NCBI RefSeq assembly: GCF_016919405.1
Contig: NZ_CP070353.1
Span: 1,426,001 to 1,490,000, forward strand
DNA: 64,000 nucleotides
From: Ensifer sp. PDNC004
GTDB lineage: Bacteria; Pseudomonadota; Alphaproteobacteria; Rhizobiales; Rhizobiaceae
Direction: 5' to 3'
A program made the position numbers and the translations under genes. The notes under the pieces were generated by a model. The model was not told where the DNA came from and ran no database searches. It was given only the letters and a program-made list of their open reading frames with translations. Below are positions 9,672 through 19,225 of the stretch, in pieces (the first letter of the stretch is position 1; each line of letters starts with the position of its first letter).

Positions 9672-10829
9672 TCACGCCAGCCAGCGTCCGATCCTGTCCA
9701 TCGCCTCGACCATGTCGGCCTCGGCACCAGCATAGGAGAAGCGCATCGTGCGGTGCCCTTCCAGCGGATCGAAGTCGAATCCAGGGGTCGCCGCGACATT
9801 GATCTCGGCGAGCATCCGCTTGGCAAAGGCCATGCTGTCATTGGTAAAGCGCGTGACATCCACGTAGGCGTAGAAGGCGCCGTCCATCGGCGAGGCGATG
9901 GAGAAGCCGATCTCCGGCAACCGCTTCATCAGCATGTCCCGGTTGGCGGCATAGGCGGTCTTGTAGCGGTCGAGTTCCTCATGGGCGTCGAGTGCTGCTT
10001 CTGCCGCAATCTGCGAGAGCTCGGGCGGCGAGATGTAGAGGCTCTGGGCGATGCGCTCGAAACCGCGCACCTTGTCGGCCGGCAGCACCATCCAGCCAAT
10101 CCGCCAGCCGGTCATGCAATAGTATTTCGAGAAGGAGTTGATGACGATCACCTCGTCGGTCACCTCCAGCGCGCTTGCCTCTTCGCCGGCAAAGGTCAGC
10201 CCGTGATAGATCTCGTCGGAGATGAAGGCAATCGATTCGGCTCGGCAATAGTCAGCCAGCGCCTTGAGGCCGGCCCTGCCCGTCACGGTGCCGGTGGGGT
10301 TGGCCGGGCTCGCCAAAAGCACGCCTTTCAAAGGACGGCCTAATTTCGCAGCGGCACGTGAAAGACTTTCAGGCGTCAGAGTGAAGCCGGTCTCGGCATT
10401 GGCCTCGACCTCGACGACCGTCAGGCCGAGGGCTGCGAGGATGTTGCGGTAGGCTGGATAGCCCGGCCGCGCAATGGCAACACAGTCGCCGGGATCGAAG
10501 AGAGCCAGGAAGGCGAGATTGAAGCCGGCGGATGAGCCGGAGGTGACCGCCACCCGCTGCGGATCGAGCGCGATGCCGTGGCGTTTTTCATAGTGCCGGG
10601 CGATTGCTGTGCGCAGCGACAAGGTGCCGAGCGCGTCGGTATAGCCGAGCCTGCCATGCTCAAGCGCCTTGCGCGCAGCGTCGAGAGCTGCTTTGGGCGC
10701 CGGGTGGGCAGGCTGCCCGACCGCCATCGAGATCACCGGGTGGCCGGCGTCGCGGCGACGAGTCGCCTCCGCCAGTACGTCCATCGCATGGAAAGGTTCG
10801 ACGGCACTGCGTTTTGACAAATCTACCAA
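9672..10829 (-). CDS. Class I/II pyridoxal-phosphate aminotransferase
   Basis: A fold-type I PLP aminotransferase of 385 residues. The Schiff-base lysine lies in SFSKYYCMTGWRIGW, and SPANPTGT and SDEIYHG are the usual cofactor-binding motifs of the aspartate aminotransferase superfamily. The substrate cannot be told from sequence. The open frame extends upstream to 10991, but the TTG at 10829 is preceded by GAGGA with 7-base spacing and gives a normal family length, so I chose it. It is convergent with rne and divergent from the DsbA-like gene. Confidence 0.85.
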   Translation of the reverse strand: MVDLSKRSAVEPFHAMDVLAEATRRRDAGHPVISMAVGQPAHPAPKAALDAARKALEHGRLGYTDALGTLSLRTAIARHYEKRHGIALDPQRVAVTSGSSAGFNLAFLALFDPGDCVAIARPGYPAYRNILAALGLTVVEVEANAETGFTLTPESLSRAAAKLGRPLKGVLLASPANPTGTVTGRAGLKALADYCRAESIAFISDEIYHGLTFAGEEASALEVTDEVIVINSFSKYYCMTGWRIGWMVLPADKVRGFERIAQSLYISPPELSQIAAEAALDAHEELDRYKTAYAANRDMLMKRLPEIGFSIASPMDGAFYAYVDVTRFTNDSMAFAKRMLAEINVAATPGFDFDPLEGHRTMRFSYAGAEADMVEAMDRIGRWLA

Positions 10830-11062
10830 CGGAAAATCCTCGATATGCGGCTGTTCTCCAGCCCTTTGCCCGATGAAAATGACCTTCACAAGTCCGCGAG
10901 TGCCGTATTTCCGCCGATTTTGCCGTTTCGTTTCCGCAACACCCACCCTATGCTGCCGGCATATTGCGGATACGAGGAATCCTGTTGTCACTCAGAACAG
11001 CCGGTTGACCCGGCGACACGCGATGGACGACACACAGGATACGCAAGGACAACGAGGTAGAA

Positions 11063-11830
11063 ATGAACTTCAGCACCAAGATGATTGCCGCCGGGACGCT
11101 CGCAGCGTTCGTGGCCGGGGTCAGCCTGCCCCAAAACGCGTTCGCGCTCGACGCGAAGCAGAAGGAAGAGATCGGCGCCTTCATCAAGGAATACCTGATC
11201 GCCAATCCGGAGATCATGCTCGAGGTCCAGGAGGCGCTGACGACGAAGCAGCGCGCCAAGCAGCAGGAAGCGGCGGAAGGCGCGATCACTGAGAACAAGA
11301 AGGCGATCTTCAATTCCGACTATGACATGGTGCTCGGCAACCCCAAGGGCGACGTCACCGTCGTCGAGTTCTACGACTACAATTGCGGCTACTGCAAACG
11401 CGCGCTTTCCGACATGGACGACATCCTCGCCAAGGACAAGAACGTGCGCTTTGTGCTGAAGGAACTGCCGATCCTCGGCCCGGATTCGCTGGCCGCCCAC
11501 AAGGTGAGCGCCGCCTTCCGCCTGGTCGCTCCGGAAAAATACGGCGACTTCCACCGGGCGCTGCTCGGCGGCGAGGACCGCGCCACGGAGGAGACGGCGC
11601 TTGCGGTTGCCGCCAAGCTCGGCGTTTCCGAAAAGGACCTGCGCGCCAAGATGGAAAAGGAGCCGCATGACGCGGCCGTGCGCGAGGCCTACAGCCTTGC
11701 CAACGACCTCGGCATCACCGGAACGCCTTCCTACGTCATCGGCAACGAAGCGGTCTTCGGAGCAGTCGGCGCCGAGGAGATCGAAGGCAAGGTCGCCAAT
11801 ATGCGCGAATGCGGCAAGACAGCCTGCTGA
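11063..11830 (+). CDS. Periplasmic DsbA-family thiol:disulfide oxidoreductase
   Basis: A 255-residue exported thioredoxin-fold protein. A signal peptide (cut near NAFA, about residue 28) is followed by a helical N-terminal segment, then FYDYNCGYCK with the CXXC redox pair at about residues 110-113. The cis-proline loop TGTPS is near residue 225. This layout is like the DsbA/ScsC/BdbD-type proteins with an N-terminal extension that are common in alphaproteobacteria. Whether it oxidises, isomerises or reduces disulfides is not decided by sequence. A GAGG site precedes the ATG. Confidence 0.88.
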   Translation: MNFSTKMIAAGTLAAFVAGVSLPQNAFALDAKQKEEIGAFIKEYLIANPEIMLEVQEALTTKQRAKQQEAAEGAITENKKAIFNSDYDMVLGNPKGDVTVVEFYDYNCGYCKRALSDMDDILAKDKNVRFVLKELPILGPDSLAAHKVSAAFRLVAPEKYGDFHRALLGGEDRATEETALAVAAKLGVSEKDLRAKMEKEPHDAAVREAYSLANDLGITGTPSYVIGNEAVFGAVGAEEIEGKVANMRECGKTAC

Positions 11831-11856
11831 CAAACCTTCCCATGACTGTGGACAAA

Positions 11857-11891
11857 TCCCGCGGGGGCCCAAAGGGCTTTTCCTCGCGGGA
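11857..11891 (+). terminator. Probable terminator after the DsbA-like gene
   Basis: Nested inverted repeats: outer CCCGCG (11858-11863) with CGCGGG (11885-11890), and an inner GCCC-AAA-GGGC hairpin followed by TTTT. It sits 27 bases past the stop and before aroQ. Confidence 0.55.
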
Positions 11892-11936
11892 CCATCAGTC
11901 TATAGGTAACCCTCCATGACCGGACCGGAATCCCTT

Positions 11937-12383
11937 ATGCCATCGACCATTTTCGTGCTGAACGGCCCCAACCTGAATGCGCTGGGCAAGCGCGAACCGG
12001 GTATTTATGGTGGGCAGACGCTGGCCGACATCGAGGCCATGTGCAAGGCGGAAGGCAAGGCGCTCGGCTTCGACGTCGATTTCCGCCAGTCGAACCATGA
12101 GGGAACGCTGGTCGATTGGCTGCACGAGGCCGGCAACGTCGCCGCAGGCGTTGCAATCAACCCGGCTGCCTATGGCCACACGTCGATCGCACTTCATGAT
12201 GCCATCCGCGCCATCGGCATTCCGGTCGTCGAACTGCACCTCTCGAACATCCATGCGCGTGAGGAGTTCCGCCACAAGTCGATGATCGCACCCGCCGTCA
12301 AGGGCGTCATCTGCGGCTTCGGCGCACAGAGTTACATTCTTGCGCTGCATGCGCTAAAGAACCTGACAAATCCGTCGAAATAA
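11937..12383 (+). CDS. aroQ: Type II 3-dehydroquinate dehydratase
   Basis: Dehydrates 3-dehydroquinate to 3-dehydroshikimate in the shikimate pathway; cytosolic, a dodecamer in this family. The protein is 148 residues from the ATG at 11937; an in-frame ATG at 11916 would add 7 residues, but family members begin just before the conserved LNGPNLN. Also visible are the mobile loop GKREPGIYGG with its catalytic Arg and Tyr, the RQSNHEG segment, and the catalytic histidine in NPAAYGHTS. It is followed 25 bases later by accB, a common order in rhizobia. Confidence 0.95.
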   Translation: MPSTIFVLNGPNLNALGKREPGIYGGQTLADIEAMCKAEGKALGFDVDFRQSNHEGTLVDWLHEAGNVAAGVAINPAAYGHTSIALHDAIRAIGIPVVELHLSNIHAREEFRHKSMIAPAVKGVICGFGAQSYILALHALKNLTNPSK

Positions 12384-12408
12384 AAAGAACACAAGAGGCT
12401 CATATTCC

Positions 12409-12888
12409 ATGGCTGACAAGAAACCAGGTATCGACCAGGCGCTGATCCGCGATCTCGCCAATATTCTCAAGGACACCGATCTGACCGAGATCGAAGTCGA
12501 GCAGGACGACCTGCGCATTCGCGTTTCGCGCAACGGCACGCCGGTTGCGATGCCGATGGCCATGCCGCAGATGCCGGCTTACCAGATGCCCGCCGCAGCG
12601 GCCGCCCCGGCAAACGCCGTTGCCGCTCCCGCCGCCGAGAGCGCCCGCGCATCGAAGAATGCCGTGACCGCGCCGATGGTCGGCACTGCCTACCTGTCCC
12701 CCGCACCGGGAGCCCGCCCCTTCGTTGAGGTCGGTGCCACGGTCAAGGAAGGCCAGACGATCCTCATCATCGAAGCGATGAAGACGATGAACCAGATCCC
12801 GGCTCCGCGCTCGGGCAAGGTCACCGAAATCTTCGTCCAGGACGCAGCCCCCGTCGAATATGGCGAACCGCTGATCGTAATCGAATAA
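12409..12888 (+). CDS. accB: Biotin carboxyl carrier protein of acetyl-CoA carboxylase
   Basis: Carries biotin between the carboxylase and carboxyltransferase parts of acetyl-CoA carboxylase, the first step of fatty acid synthesis. At 159 residues it has the usual N-terminal helical region, an Ala/Pro-rich hinge at about 50-85 and a C-terminal biotinyl domain with EAMKTMN, whose Lys125 is the biotinylation site. The modifying enzyme is probably BirA at 60189-60956 of this window. accC follows 12 bases downstream. Confidence 0.97.
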   Translation: MADKKPGIDQALIRDLANILKDTDLTEIEVEQDDLRIRVSRNGTPVAMPMAMPQMPAYQMPAAAAAPANAVAAPAAESARASKNAVTAPMVGTAYLSPAPGARPFVEVGATVKEGQTILIIEAMKTMNQIPAPRSGKVTEIFVQDAAPVEYGEPLIVIE

Positions 12889-12900
12889 GGCGGCGCGGCG

Positions 12901-14244
12901 ATGATCTCGAAAATTCTCATTGCCAATCGCGGCGAAATCGCCCTTCGCGTGCTTCGTGCCTGCAAGGAACTCGGCATCGCCACGGTCGCCGTTCATTCCA
13001 CGGCCGACGCCGACGCCATGCATGTTCGCCTCGCCGACGAGAGCGTCTGCATCGGCCCGCCGCCCTCGCGCGATAGCTATCTGAACATTCACCAGATCGT
13101 CGCCGCCTGCGAAATCACCGGTGCCGACGCCGTGCATCCGGGCTACGGCTTCCTGTCGGAAAACGCCAAGTTCGCCGAAATCCTCGAAGCGCACGACATC
13201 ACCTTCATCGGCCCGACGGCGGAACACATCCGCATCATGGGTGACAAGATCACCGCCAAGCAGACGGCGCAGGAACTTGGCATCCCGGTCGTTCCGGGTT
13301 CCGACGGCGAAGTGAAGCCGGAGAACGCGCTCGAAGTCGCCCGCAAGATCGGTTTCCCGGTCCTGATCAAGGCGACCGCCGGTGGCGGCGGCCGCGGCAT
13401 GAAGGTCGCCCGCAGCGAGGCGGACCTCGAAGAGGCCGTTGCGACGGCCCGCACCGAAGCGCTTGCCGCTTTCGGCAACGACGCCGTCTACATGGAGAAG
13501 TACCTCTCCAAGCCGCGCCACATCGAAATCCAGATCGTCGGCGACGGCGCCGGCAATGCGGTGCATCTCGGCGAACGCGATTGCTCGCTGCAGCGCCGTC
13601 ACCAGAAGGTCTGGGAAGAGGCGAATTCGCCGGCCCTCAACGTCGACCAGCGCATGAAGATCGGCCAGATCTGCGCCGACGCCATGAAGAAGCTGAAGTA
13701 TCGCGGCGCCGGCACGGTCGAGTTCCTCTACGAGAACGGCGAGTTCTATTTCATCGAAATGAACACCCGTCTTCAGGTCGAGCATCCGATCACCGAAGCG
13801 ATCACCGGCATTGACCTCGTGCACGAGCAGATCCGCGTCGCCTCCGGCGGCGGTCTCTCGGTCCAGCAGGAAGACATCGTGTTTTCCGGCCACGCGATCG
13901 AGTGCCGCATCAATGCCGAAGACCCGCGTACCTTCGTCCCCTCCCCGGGCACGATCACGCATTTCCATGCGCCGGGCGGCCTTGGCGTGCGCGTCGATTC
14001 GGGCGCCTATCAGGGCTACCGAATCCCGCCTTACTACGACAGCCTGATCGGCAAGCTGATCGTGCATGGCCGTACCCGCGTCGAATGCATGATGCGCCTG
14101 CGCCGCGTGCTTGACGAATTTGTCATCGACGGCATCAAGACGACGCTTCCGCTGTTCCAGGACCTGATCAATAATCAGGACATTGCCAACGGCGACTACG
14201 ACATCCACTGGCTGGAGAAGCATCTGGCCACCACGTCCGAGTAA
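12901..14244 (+). CDS. accC: Biotin carboxylase subunit of acetyl-CoA carboxylase
   Basis: ATP-dependent carboxylation of the biotin on AccB. The 447-residue protein has the full biotin carboxylase architecture: an N-terminal domain starting [10 protein letters not shown], an ATP-grasp domain with the glycine-rich loop [12 protein letters not shown] (about 159-170), [15 protein letters not shown], and the catalytic [10 protein letters not shown], then the C-terminal domain. Length matches E. coli AccC (449). It sits in an operon with accB and is followed by aat 10 bases after its stop. Confidence 0.97.
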   Translation: MISKILIANRGEIALRVLRACKELGIATVAVHSTADADAMHVRLADESVCIGPPPSRDSYLNIHQIVAACEITGADAVHPGYGFLSENAKFAEILEAHDITFIGPTAEHIRIMGDKITAKQTAQELGIPVVPGSDGEVKPENALEVARKIGFPVLIKATAGGGGRGMKVARSEADLEEAVATARTEALAAFGNDAVYMEKYLSKPRHIEIQIVGDGAGNAVHLGERDCSLQRRHQKVWEEANSPALNVDQRMKIGQICADAMKKLKYRGAGTVEFLYENGEFYFIEMNTRLQVEHPITEAITGIDLVHEQIRVASGGGLSVQQEDIVFSGHAIECRINAEDPRTFVPSPGTITHFHAPGGLGVRVDSGAYQGYRIPPYYDSLIGKLIVHGRTRVECMMRLRRVLDEFVIDGIKTTLPLFQDLINNQDIANGDYDIHWLEKHLATTSE

Positions 14245-14254
14245 GGACCAGACA

Positions 14255-14869
14255 TTGAAAGGGACGCGCAGCAAGCAGCCCGATATTACGCCGGACATGC
14301 TGCTGCGCGCCTATTCGATCGGCCTCTTCCCGATGGCCGATTCGGCCGATGATCCGGAGCTCTTCTGGGTCGAGCCAGAAATTCGCGGAGTGATCCCGCT
14401 CGCAGGCTTCCACACCTCTCGCAGCCTCGCCAAGACCATCCGCCGAAAGCCTTTCGACATCCGCTTCAACACCGCCTTCGAAGCGGTCATGGACGGCTGT
14501 GCTGCCCCTGCTCCCGACCGGCCGACAACCTGGATCAACAATAAGATCCGCACGCTCTACGCGACACTGCACTCGATGGGCTATGCCCACAGCGTCGAGG
14601 CCTGGGAAGGCGACCAACTGGTCGGGGGGCTTTACGGGGTTTCGCTCGGCTCAGCCTTCTTCGGCGAAAGCATGTTTTCCAGACGCACCGACGCCTCGAA
14701 GATCTGCCTCGTGCATCTGGTCGAGCGACTGAAGGCGCGCGGCTTCGAACTGCTCGATACACAGTTCACCACCGAACACCTGAAGTCGTTCGGCGCCGTC
14801 GACGTGCCGAAGGCGGAATACGAAGTATTGCTCGCGAACGCGATGTCGTCGCCCGACCTCGCCTTCTAA
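14255..14869 (+). CDS. aat: Leucyl/phenylalanyl-tRNA-protein transferase
   Basis: Adds Leu or Phe from charged tRNA to proteins with N-terminal Arg or Lys, marking them for ClpAP (bacterial N-degron pathway). The start is a TTG at 14255 with AAGGA at 14243-14247; no ATG precedes the conserved block [14 protein letters not shown]. The product is 204 residues, the usual family size, with the motifs [16 protein letters not shown] and GESMFS. It is placed directly behind accC, so it is likely co-transcribed. Confidence 0.93.
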   Translation: MKGTRSKQPDITPDMLLRAYSIGLFPMADSADDPELFWVEPEIRGVIPLAGFHTSRSLAKTIRRKPFDIRFNTAFEAVMDGCAAPAPDRPTTWINNKIRTLYATLHSMGYAHSVEAWEGDQLVGGLYGVSLGSAFFGESMFSRRTDASKICLVHLVERLKARGFELLDTQFTTEHLKSFGAVDVPKAEYEVLLANAMSSPDLAF

Positions 14870-14890
14870 CCAAGGCAAATTCTAAAGAAT

Positions 14891-14903
14891 GGGGATATGC
14901 CCC
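14891..14903. terminator. Short hairpin between convergent aat and DUF2155
   Basis: GGGG-ATATG-CCCC in the 39-base gap between two convergent genes. It is a small stem and could serve as a weak bidirectional terminator. Confidence 0.35.
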
Positions 14904-14908
14904 GCCGC

Positions 14909-15361
14909 TCAGCGCTTCTGCGCGGTATCCGGCGGCGGCAGGTCCGAGGTCGCCTTGCAAGACTGCAGCCAGACGTCATAGACCGGATGCTCGACGGCGT
15001 TCAGACCGGGGCTGTCGGCAAACATCCAGCCGGTAAAGATACGGCGGATCTTGCGGTCGAGCGTGATTTCCTCGACCTCGACGAAGGTGGTGATCTTCTG
15101 CGCTTCCGTATCGTCACGGCTATAGCAGACGCGCGGCGTGACCTGGAGGGCGCCGAACTGCACGGTCTCGCCGATATAGACGTCGAAGGTGGTGATGCGG
15201 CCGGTGATCTTGTCGATGCCGGAGAAGACGGCGACGGCGTTGGAAAGGCGGGCTGCGTCAACGGCTTCCGCAGATGCGACCAGCGGCAAGGCGGCAAGCA
15301 GGGACAAGCCCAAACGCCGTGCTCCTTGGCCGATTGCCTTGCGCAGATCAGAACCTGCCAT
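14909..15361 (-). CDS. DUF2155 family exported protein
   Basis: A protein of 150 residues with a signal peptide (hydrophobic stretch LGLSLLAALPLVASA) and a DUF2155 domain, recognised from the segments DKITGRITTFDV, GETVQFGALQVTPR and FTGWMFADSPGLNAVEHPVYD. The function is unknown. The family is nearly confined to alphaproteobacteria and is often next to the NDUFA12-like gene, as here. The ATG at 15361 has a GGAGA-type site; an upstream ATG at 15394 is possible. Confidence 0.85.
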   Translation of the reverse strand: MAGSDLRKAIGQGARRLGLSLLAALPLVASAEAVDAARLSNAVAVFSGIDKITGRITTFDVYIGETVQFGALQVTPRVCYSRDDTEAQKITTFVEVEEITLDRKIRRIFTGWMFADSPGLNAVEHPVYDVWLQSCKATSDLPPPDTAQKR

Positions 15362-15482
15362 CGTCGCCTGTCTCCCGCGTATCCTGTTCGTCATGGATTT
15401 CAGGCGCTAACCATCAATTGTGGCCTCGCCATGATCGAGGAACCCATTCCGCGGTCCGTCGTCGTCACTGAGAACAGATTAT

Positions 15483-15878
15483 TCAGGAGCCGGGCGTCCA
15501 GGCGTCGTAGTCGCCGGTTACGCGCGGGCGCTTGCCGGTGGCAGCGATCGAGCCCTGTGGGCGGTAGGCGTTGGCCGTGCCGGTCGGATTGGCGCGGTGC
15601 GCCTTCTGCCATTCCCGCGGCGTGTACTTTTCATCGGCCGGCGAAACGTCGGTCCGGTGGTGCATCCAGCCGTGCCAGCCGGCCGGAATGGCGGAAGCTT
15701 CGGCGTAGCCGTTGTAGATCACCCAGCGGCGGGTGCGACCTTCAGAGTCCTTGCCGCCCTGGTAGTAGACATTGCCGAGTTCGTCTTGACCGACCCGTTG
15801 ACCGTGGCGCCAGGTGTGAAAGCGCGTTCCGATCGTCTGTTCGTTCCACCAGGTGAAAATCTGCAGCAGGAGCTTCAT
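15483..15878 (-). CDS. NADH:ubiquinone oxidoreductase accessory subunit, NDUFA12 family
   Basis: A bacterial homologue of the 17.2-kDa accessory subunit NDUFA12 of mitochondrial complex I. It is one of the few supernumerary subunits shared by alphaproteobacteria and mitochondria. The 131-residue product starts MKLLLQIFTWWN and contains the family signatures GTRFHTWRHG, GNVYYQ, RRWVIYNG and PAGWHGWMHH. The start at 15878 has AAGGACGG upstream. The complex I core genes nuoL, nuoM and nuoN are near the right end of this window. Confidence 0.9.
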   Translation of the reverse strand: MKLLLQIFTWWNEQTIGTRFHTWRHGQRVGQDELGNVYYQGGKDSEGRTRRWVIYNGYAEASAIPAGWHGWMHHRTDVSPADEKYTPREWQKAHRANPTGTANAYRPQGSIAATGKRPRVTGDYDAWTPGS

Positions 15879-15986
15879 GGATGCCGTCCTTGACCGGCCG
15901 TTGGGAAGGCGGCCAGATACCAAAACAATGTTCCCGCTTATGCCCCGCCGCTCAGGGCTTGTCCAGTGATTCCGAGGTAAAGGCGG

Positions 15987-16454
15987 TCATTTCAACGGTA
16001 GTTGAAAGCCGAAATGGCTGCGCGCAAAGCCCAGGCGCTCATAGAAGCGATGTGCATCGGTGCGCACGGCGTTGGACGTGAGCCTCACCTTCCTGGCCCC
16101 CTTCTCCCGCGCCTCAGCAATCGCATGGCGCATCATGCGTTCGCCGATCCCACGGCCGCGCATGTCGGCGCGCGTCTGAACGGCTTCGACGATCAGGCTG
16201 GAGCTTCCCCGCCCGGACAGCGATATGTGCAGCGCGGTTTGAAAGGTGCCGACGACCTGCCCTTCGAGAACCGCGACGAACAGCGTCTGCAGCGTCGAGG
16301 CTTCAATCCGGTCGTAGGCAGCGGCGTAGTCTGCGAAGGCCTCAGCGTCGGTCGTGTCGCCGTGACCGCCCAGCGGATCATTGGCGAAGAGCGCGACGAT
16401 CGCTTCGAGATCCTTGCGCTCAGCCTTGCGGATCATGAGTTCGGTCGCGTCCAT
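15987..16454 (-). CDS. GNAT family N-acetyltransferase
   Basis: A single GNAT domain of 155 residues. The acetyl-CoA pyrophosphate loop is RGRGIGERMM and the C-terminal part carries the usual DAHRFYERLGF. The substrate cannot be told; small-molecule amine acetylation is most likely for this type. The ATG at 16454 is preceded by GGAGAACC. It is followed after about 108 bases by the NDUFA12-like gene on the same strand. Confidence 0.8.
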   Translation of the reverse strand: MDATELMIRKAERKDLEAIVALFANDPLGGHGDTTDAEAFADYAAAYDRIEASTLQTLFVAVLEGQVVGTFQTALHISLSGRGSSSLIVEAVQTRADMRGRGIGERMMRHAIAEAREKGARKVRLTSNAVRTDAHRFYERLGFARSHFGFQLPLK

Positions 16455-16579
16455 GGTTCTCCGCTCACATCGTTCATCGGCTGCGGATCAAGCACTCGGA
16501 GGTAACGGCGCGATGACAGCGCCGCTTCTCTCAGGCTTATCCACAGGCATGCGAAACGTCAGGCAACCGGGCGGATCGC

Positions 16580-17074
16580 CTAGCCGAGAAGCGGCTTTTC
16601 CAGAACGATGGCCGGCAGGCCGGACGGGTCGTCGCCCGCCGTCTCACCCACTTCGGCAAAGCCATGCGCCCGATAGAAGGTGAGCGCGTGCAGGTTCTGC
16701 GGCTCGACCTCGACGCGCATGCGTTCGGCGTCCGGAAAGCAGGTCTCGAGCTCGGCGAAGATATCGCGGCCGACGCCCTGGCGCTGGAACTTCGGAAGGA
16801 CATAGAGCTGGTGCAGCACCACCGTCTTGGCCTGCGTGTCGGACATCGCCGCATAGCCCATGCCGCCCAGCTGCCTTCCATCGTCGGCAACAAGAAACTC
16901 GGCGTTCTTGCGCGCGAGCCGGGCTTTGAGCGCTGGCAGCGAATGCCAGCGCTCGTTCAGTTCCTTGACCTTCTCGACACCGTAGAAAGTGTCATAGGTC
17001 GCGTGCCACGTTTCGATCAGCAGAGCGCGAACCTTCTCCAGGTCGCGCGCGCTTGCCGTGCGCACGAAGAACAT
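16580..17074 (-). CDS. GNAT family N-acetyltransferase
   Basis: A 164-residue GNAT protein. The segment VLPKFQRQGVGRDIF holds the acetyl-CoA binding loop, and NLHALTFYRAHGF is the usual C-terminal motif. Substrate unknown. Its ATG lies 2 bases after the gatB stop, so the two are translationally coupled or at least co-transcribed. That pairing with a tRNA amidotransferase subunit may be only a matter of gene order. Confidence 0.8.
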   Translation of the reverse strand: MFFVRTASARDLEKVRALLIETWHATYDTFYGVEKVKELNERWHSLPALKARLARKNAEFLVADDGRQLGGMGYAAMSDTQAKTVVLHQLYVLPKFQRQGVGRDIFAELETCFPDAERMRVEVEPQNLHALTFYRAHGFAEVGETAGDDPSGLPAIVLEKPLLG

Positions 17075-17076
17075 CG

Positions 17077-18579
17077 TTATTCCTCGATGCCGAGCTTGGC
17101 CTTGACCAGCGCCTGAACGGCCTGCGGATTGGCCTTGCCGCCGGTCGCCTTCATCACCTGGCCGACGAACCAGCCGGCAAGCGAGGGCTTGGCCTGCACC
17201 TTGGCGACCTGATCCGGGTTGGCGGCGATGATCTCGTCGACGGCCTTTTCGATGGCGCCGGTGTCGGTCACCTGCTTCATGCCGCGGGTCTCGACGATCT
17301 CGGCCGGGTCGCCCCCCTCGTTCCAGATGATCTCGAAGAGGTCCTTGGCGATCTTGCCGGAGATGGTCTCCGCCTTGATGAGGTCGATGATGCCGCCGAG
17401 CTGGGCCGGCGAAACCGGAGTCTCTTCAATGGCTTTGCCGGCTTTGTTCAAGGCGCCGAGCAGGTCGTTGATGACCCAGTTGGCGGCAATCTTGCCATCG
17501 CGGCCTTCCGCCACCGCCTCGAAATAGTCGGCGATCGACTTTTCGGAAACGAGCACCGAAGCGTCATAGACCGAGAGGCCGAGGTCGCGCACGAAGCGCT
17601 CCTTCTTGTCGTCGGGCAGCTCCGGCAGGTCGGCCTTCAGTGCCTCGACGAATGCGTCGTCGAATTCGAGCGGCAGCAGGTCCGGATCCGGGAAGTAGCG
17701 GTAGTCGTGCGCGTCTTCCTTGGAGCGCATCGAGCGGGTCTCGCCCTTGTTCGGGTCGAACAGGCGGGTCTCCTGGTCGATGCTGCCACCGTCCTCGAGA
17801 ATTCCGATCTGGCGGCGTGCCTCGTATTCGATTGCCTGGCCGATGAAGCGGATCGAGTTGACGTTCTTGATTTCGCAGCGCGTGCCGAAGCCCTCGCCCG
17901 GACGACGGACGGACACGTTGACGTCGGCGCGCATCGAGCCTTCGTCCATGTTGCCGTCGCAGGTACCAAGGTAGCGCACGATCGAGCGCAGCTTCGTCAT
18001 GTAGGCCTTGGCCTCATCCGACGAGCGCATGTCCGGCTTGGAGACGATCTCCATCAGCGCGACGCCCGAGCGGTTGAGATCGACATAGGACATCGACGGA
18101 TGCTGGTCGTGCATCGACTTGCCGGCGTCCTGCTCAAGATGCAGGCGCTCGATGCCGATCTCGACATCTTCGAACTGGCCCTGGCGGTCCGGACCGACCG
18201 AAATGATGATCTTGCCTTCGCCGACGATCGGATCCTTGAACTGGGAGATCTGATAGCCCTGCGGCAGGTCCGGATAGAAATAGTTCTTGCGGTCGAAGAT
18301 CGAGCGATTGTTGATCGCGGCCTTGAGACCGAGACCGGTGCGCACCGCCTGCTTCACGCATTCCTCGTTGATAACAGGCAGCATGCCGGGCATGGCGGCA
18401 TCGACCAGCGAGACGTTCGCATTCGGCGCATTGCCGAACTCCGTCGATGCGCCCGAGAACAGCTTCGAATTGGAAAGCACCTGGGCATGGACTTCCATAC
18501 CGATGATGACTTCCCAGTCGCCGGTGGCGCCAGGGATGAAGCGTTTCGGATCGGGGGTGCGGACGTCGACAATGCTCAT
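17077..18579 (-). CDS. gatB: Aspartyl/glutamyl-tRNA amidotransferase subunit B
   Basis: The tRNA-binding and kinase subunit of GatCAB, which converts Glu-tRNA(Gln) (and Asp-tRNA(Asn) where needed) to the amidated form. It is 500 residues from the ATG at 18579. The catalytic cradle begins [11 protein letters not shown] and includes [16 protein letters not shown], followed by the helical and YqeY-like C-terminal domains. The frame is open further upstream but the family start and an AAGAAGAG site favour 18579. gatC and gatA lie 2.7-5 kb away as a separate operon. Confidence 0.95.
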   Translation of the reverse strand: MSIVDVRTPDPKRFIPGATGDWEVIIGMEVHAQVLSNSKLFSGASTEFGNAPNANVSLVDAAMPGMLPVINEECVKQAVRTGLGLKAAINNRSIFDRKNYFYPDLPQGYQISQFKDPIVGEGKIIISVGPDRQGQFEDVEIGIERLHLEQDAGKSMHDQHPSMSYVDLNRSGVALMEIVSKPDMRSSDEAKAYMTKLRSIVRYLGTCDGNMDEGSMRADVNVSVRRPGEGFGTRCEIKNVNSIRFIGQAIEYEARRQIGILEDGGSIDQETRLFDPNKGETRSMRSKEDAHDYRYFPDPDLLPLEFDDAFVEALKADLPELPDDKKERFVRDLGLSVYDASVLVSEKSIADYFEAVAEGRDGKIAANWVINDLLGALNKAGKAIEETPVSPAQLGGIIDLIKAETISGKIAKDLFEIIWNEGGDPAEIVETRGMKQVTDTGAIEKAVDEIIAANPDQVAKVQAKPSLAGWFVGQVMKATGGKANPQAVQALVKAKLGIEE

Positions 18580-18739
18580 ATCATGCTCTTCTTTGAAGCC
18601 TGAATTCTTGGTTTCTCGGTAGAACAATTGGTCCGCCGGTGCAAGTTGTTCGGCTGGATCAGACACGCCATCTGCAATCTCATGCAAACAGCTGGCGTCT
18701 CTTAACCACCGTTTAGCGCCTATCGGCAAGACTTCGGCC

Positions 18740-19018
18740 ATGTCCATCGCCTTTGCCCTGCTCGCGTTCGCAATTCTCGTCAACTTGGCTGCCTTCGGGC
18801 TGTTCTGGTACGACAAGCAAGCGGCGCGGTCCGGCAAACGGCGGATCAGCGAGCGGACGCTGCTGACGGTCGCCCTGTTCGGCGGCAGCCCGGGTGCAAT
18901 GACGGCGCGCCATATCTTCCGACACAAGACGCGTAAGGAACCCTTTCGCACGCGCCTCGCTTTGATCATCGTCTTGCAAGTGGCGCTGGCGGCCATTGGC
19001 ACCCTGGCGTTGCAATGA
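18740..19018 (+). CDS. DUF1294 small membrane protein
   Basis: A 92-residue protein with an N-terminal membrane helix (about 5-23), a basic cytosolic segment containing [16 protein letters not shown] and [17 protein letters not shown], and a second helix at the C-terminus. These are the marks of DUF1294. Function unknown; in some proteins the domain is fused to cold-shock domains. It is divergent from gatB across a 160-base gap. Confidence 0.85.
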   Translation: MSIAFALLAFAILVNLAAFGLFWYDKQAARSGKRRISERTLLTVALFGGSPGAMTARHIFRHKTRKEPFRTRLALIIVLQVALAAIGTLALQ

Positions 19019-19225
19019 CACCTTGACGCGCGAACGACGGCCTTTTAGGAAGGCACCGTTCTATTGGAGTTTTTATGTTCCGTTCTTCGCCTGAGTCCCG
19101 GTAAAGCCCGTCCGCGTAATCCCCTTTGATTGCGCGCACGGGCCGGAAACGTCACCCCGCATCTTCAGTATTTTGCGGAACGTTTTCCTGCGTTCATACG
19201 AACGCGATTCCGGAACATTCAGACA

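Noticed and set aside
16537..16545. A perfect DnaA box TTATCCACA
   Set aside because: It is a single site with no neighbouring boxes or AT-rich unwinding region; a lone 9-mer is expected by chance in a genome of this size, so no origin is called.
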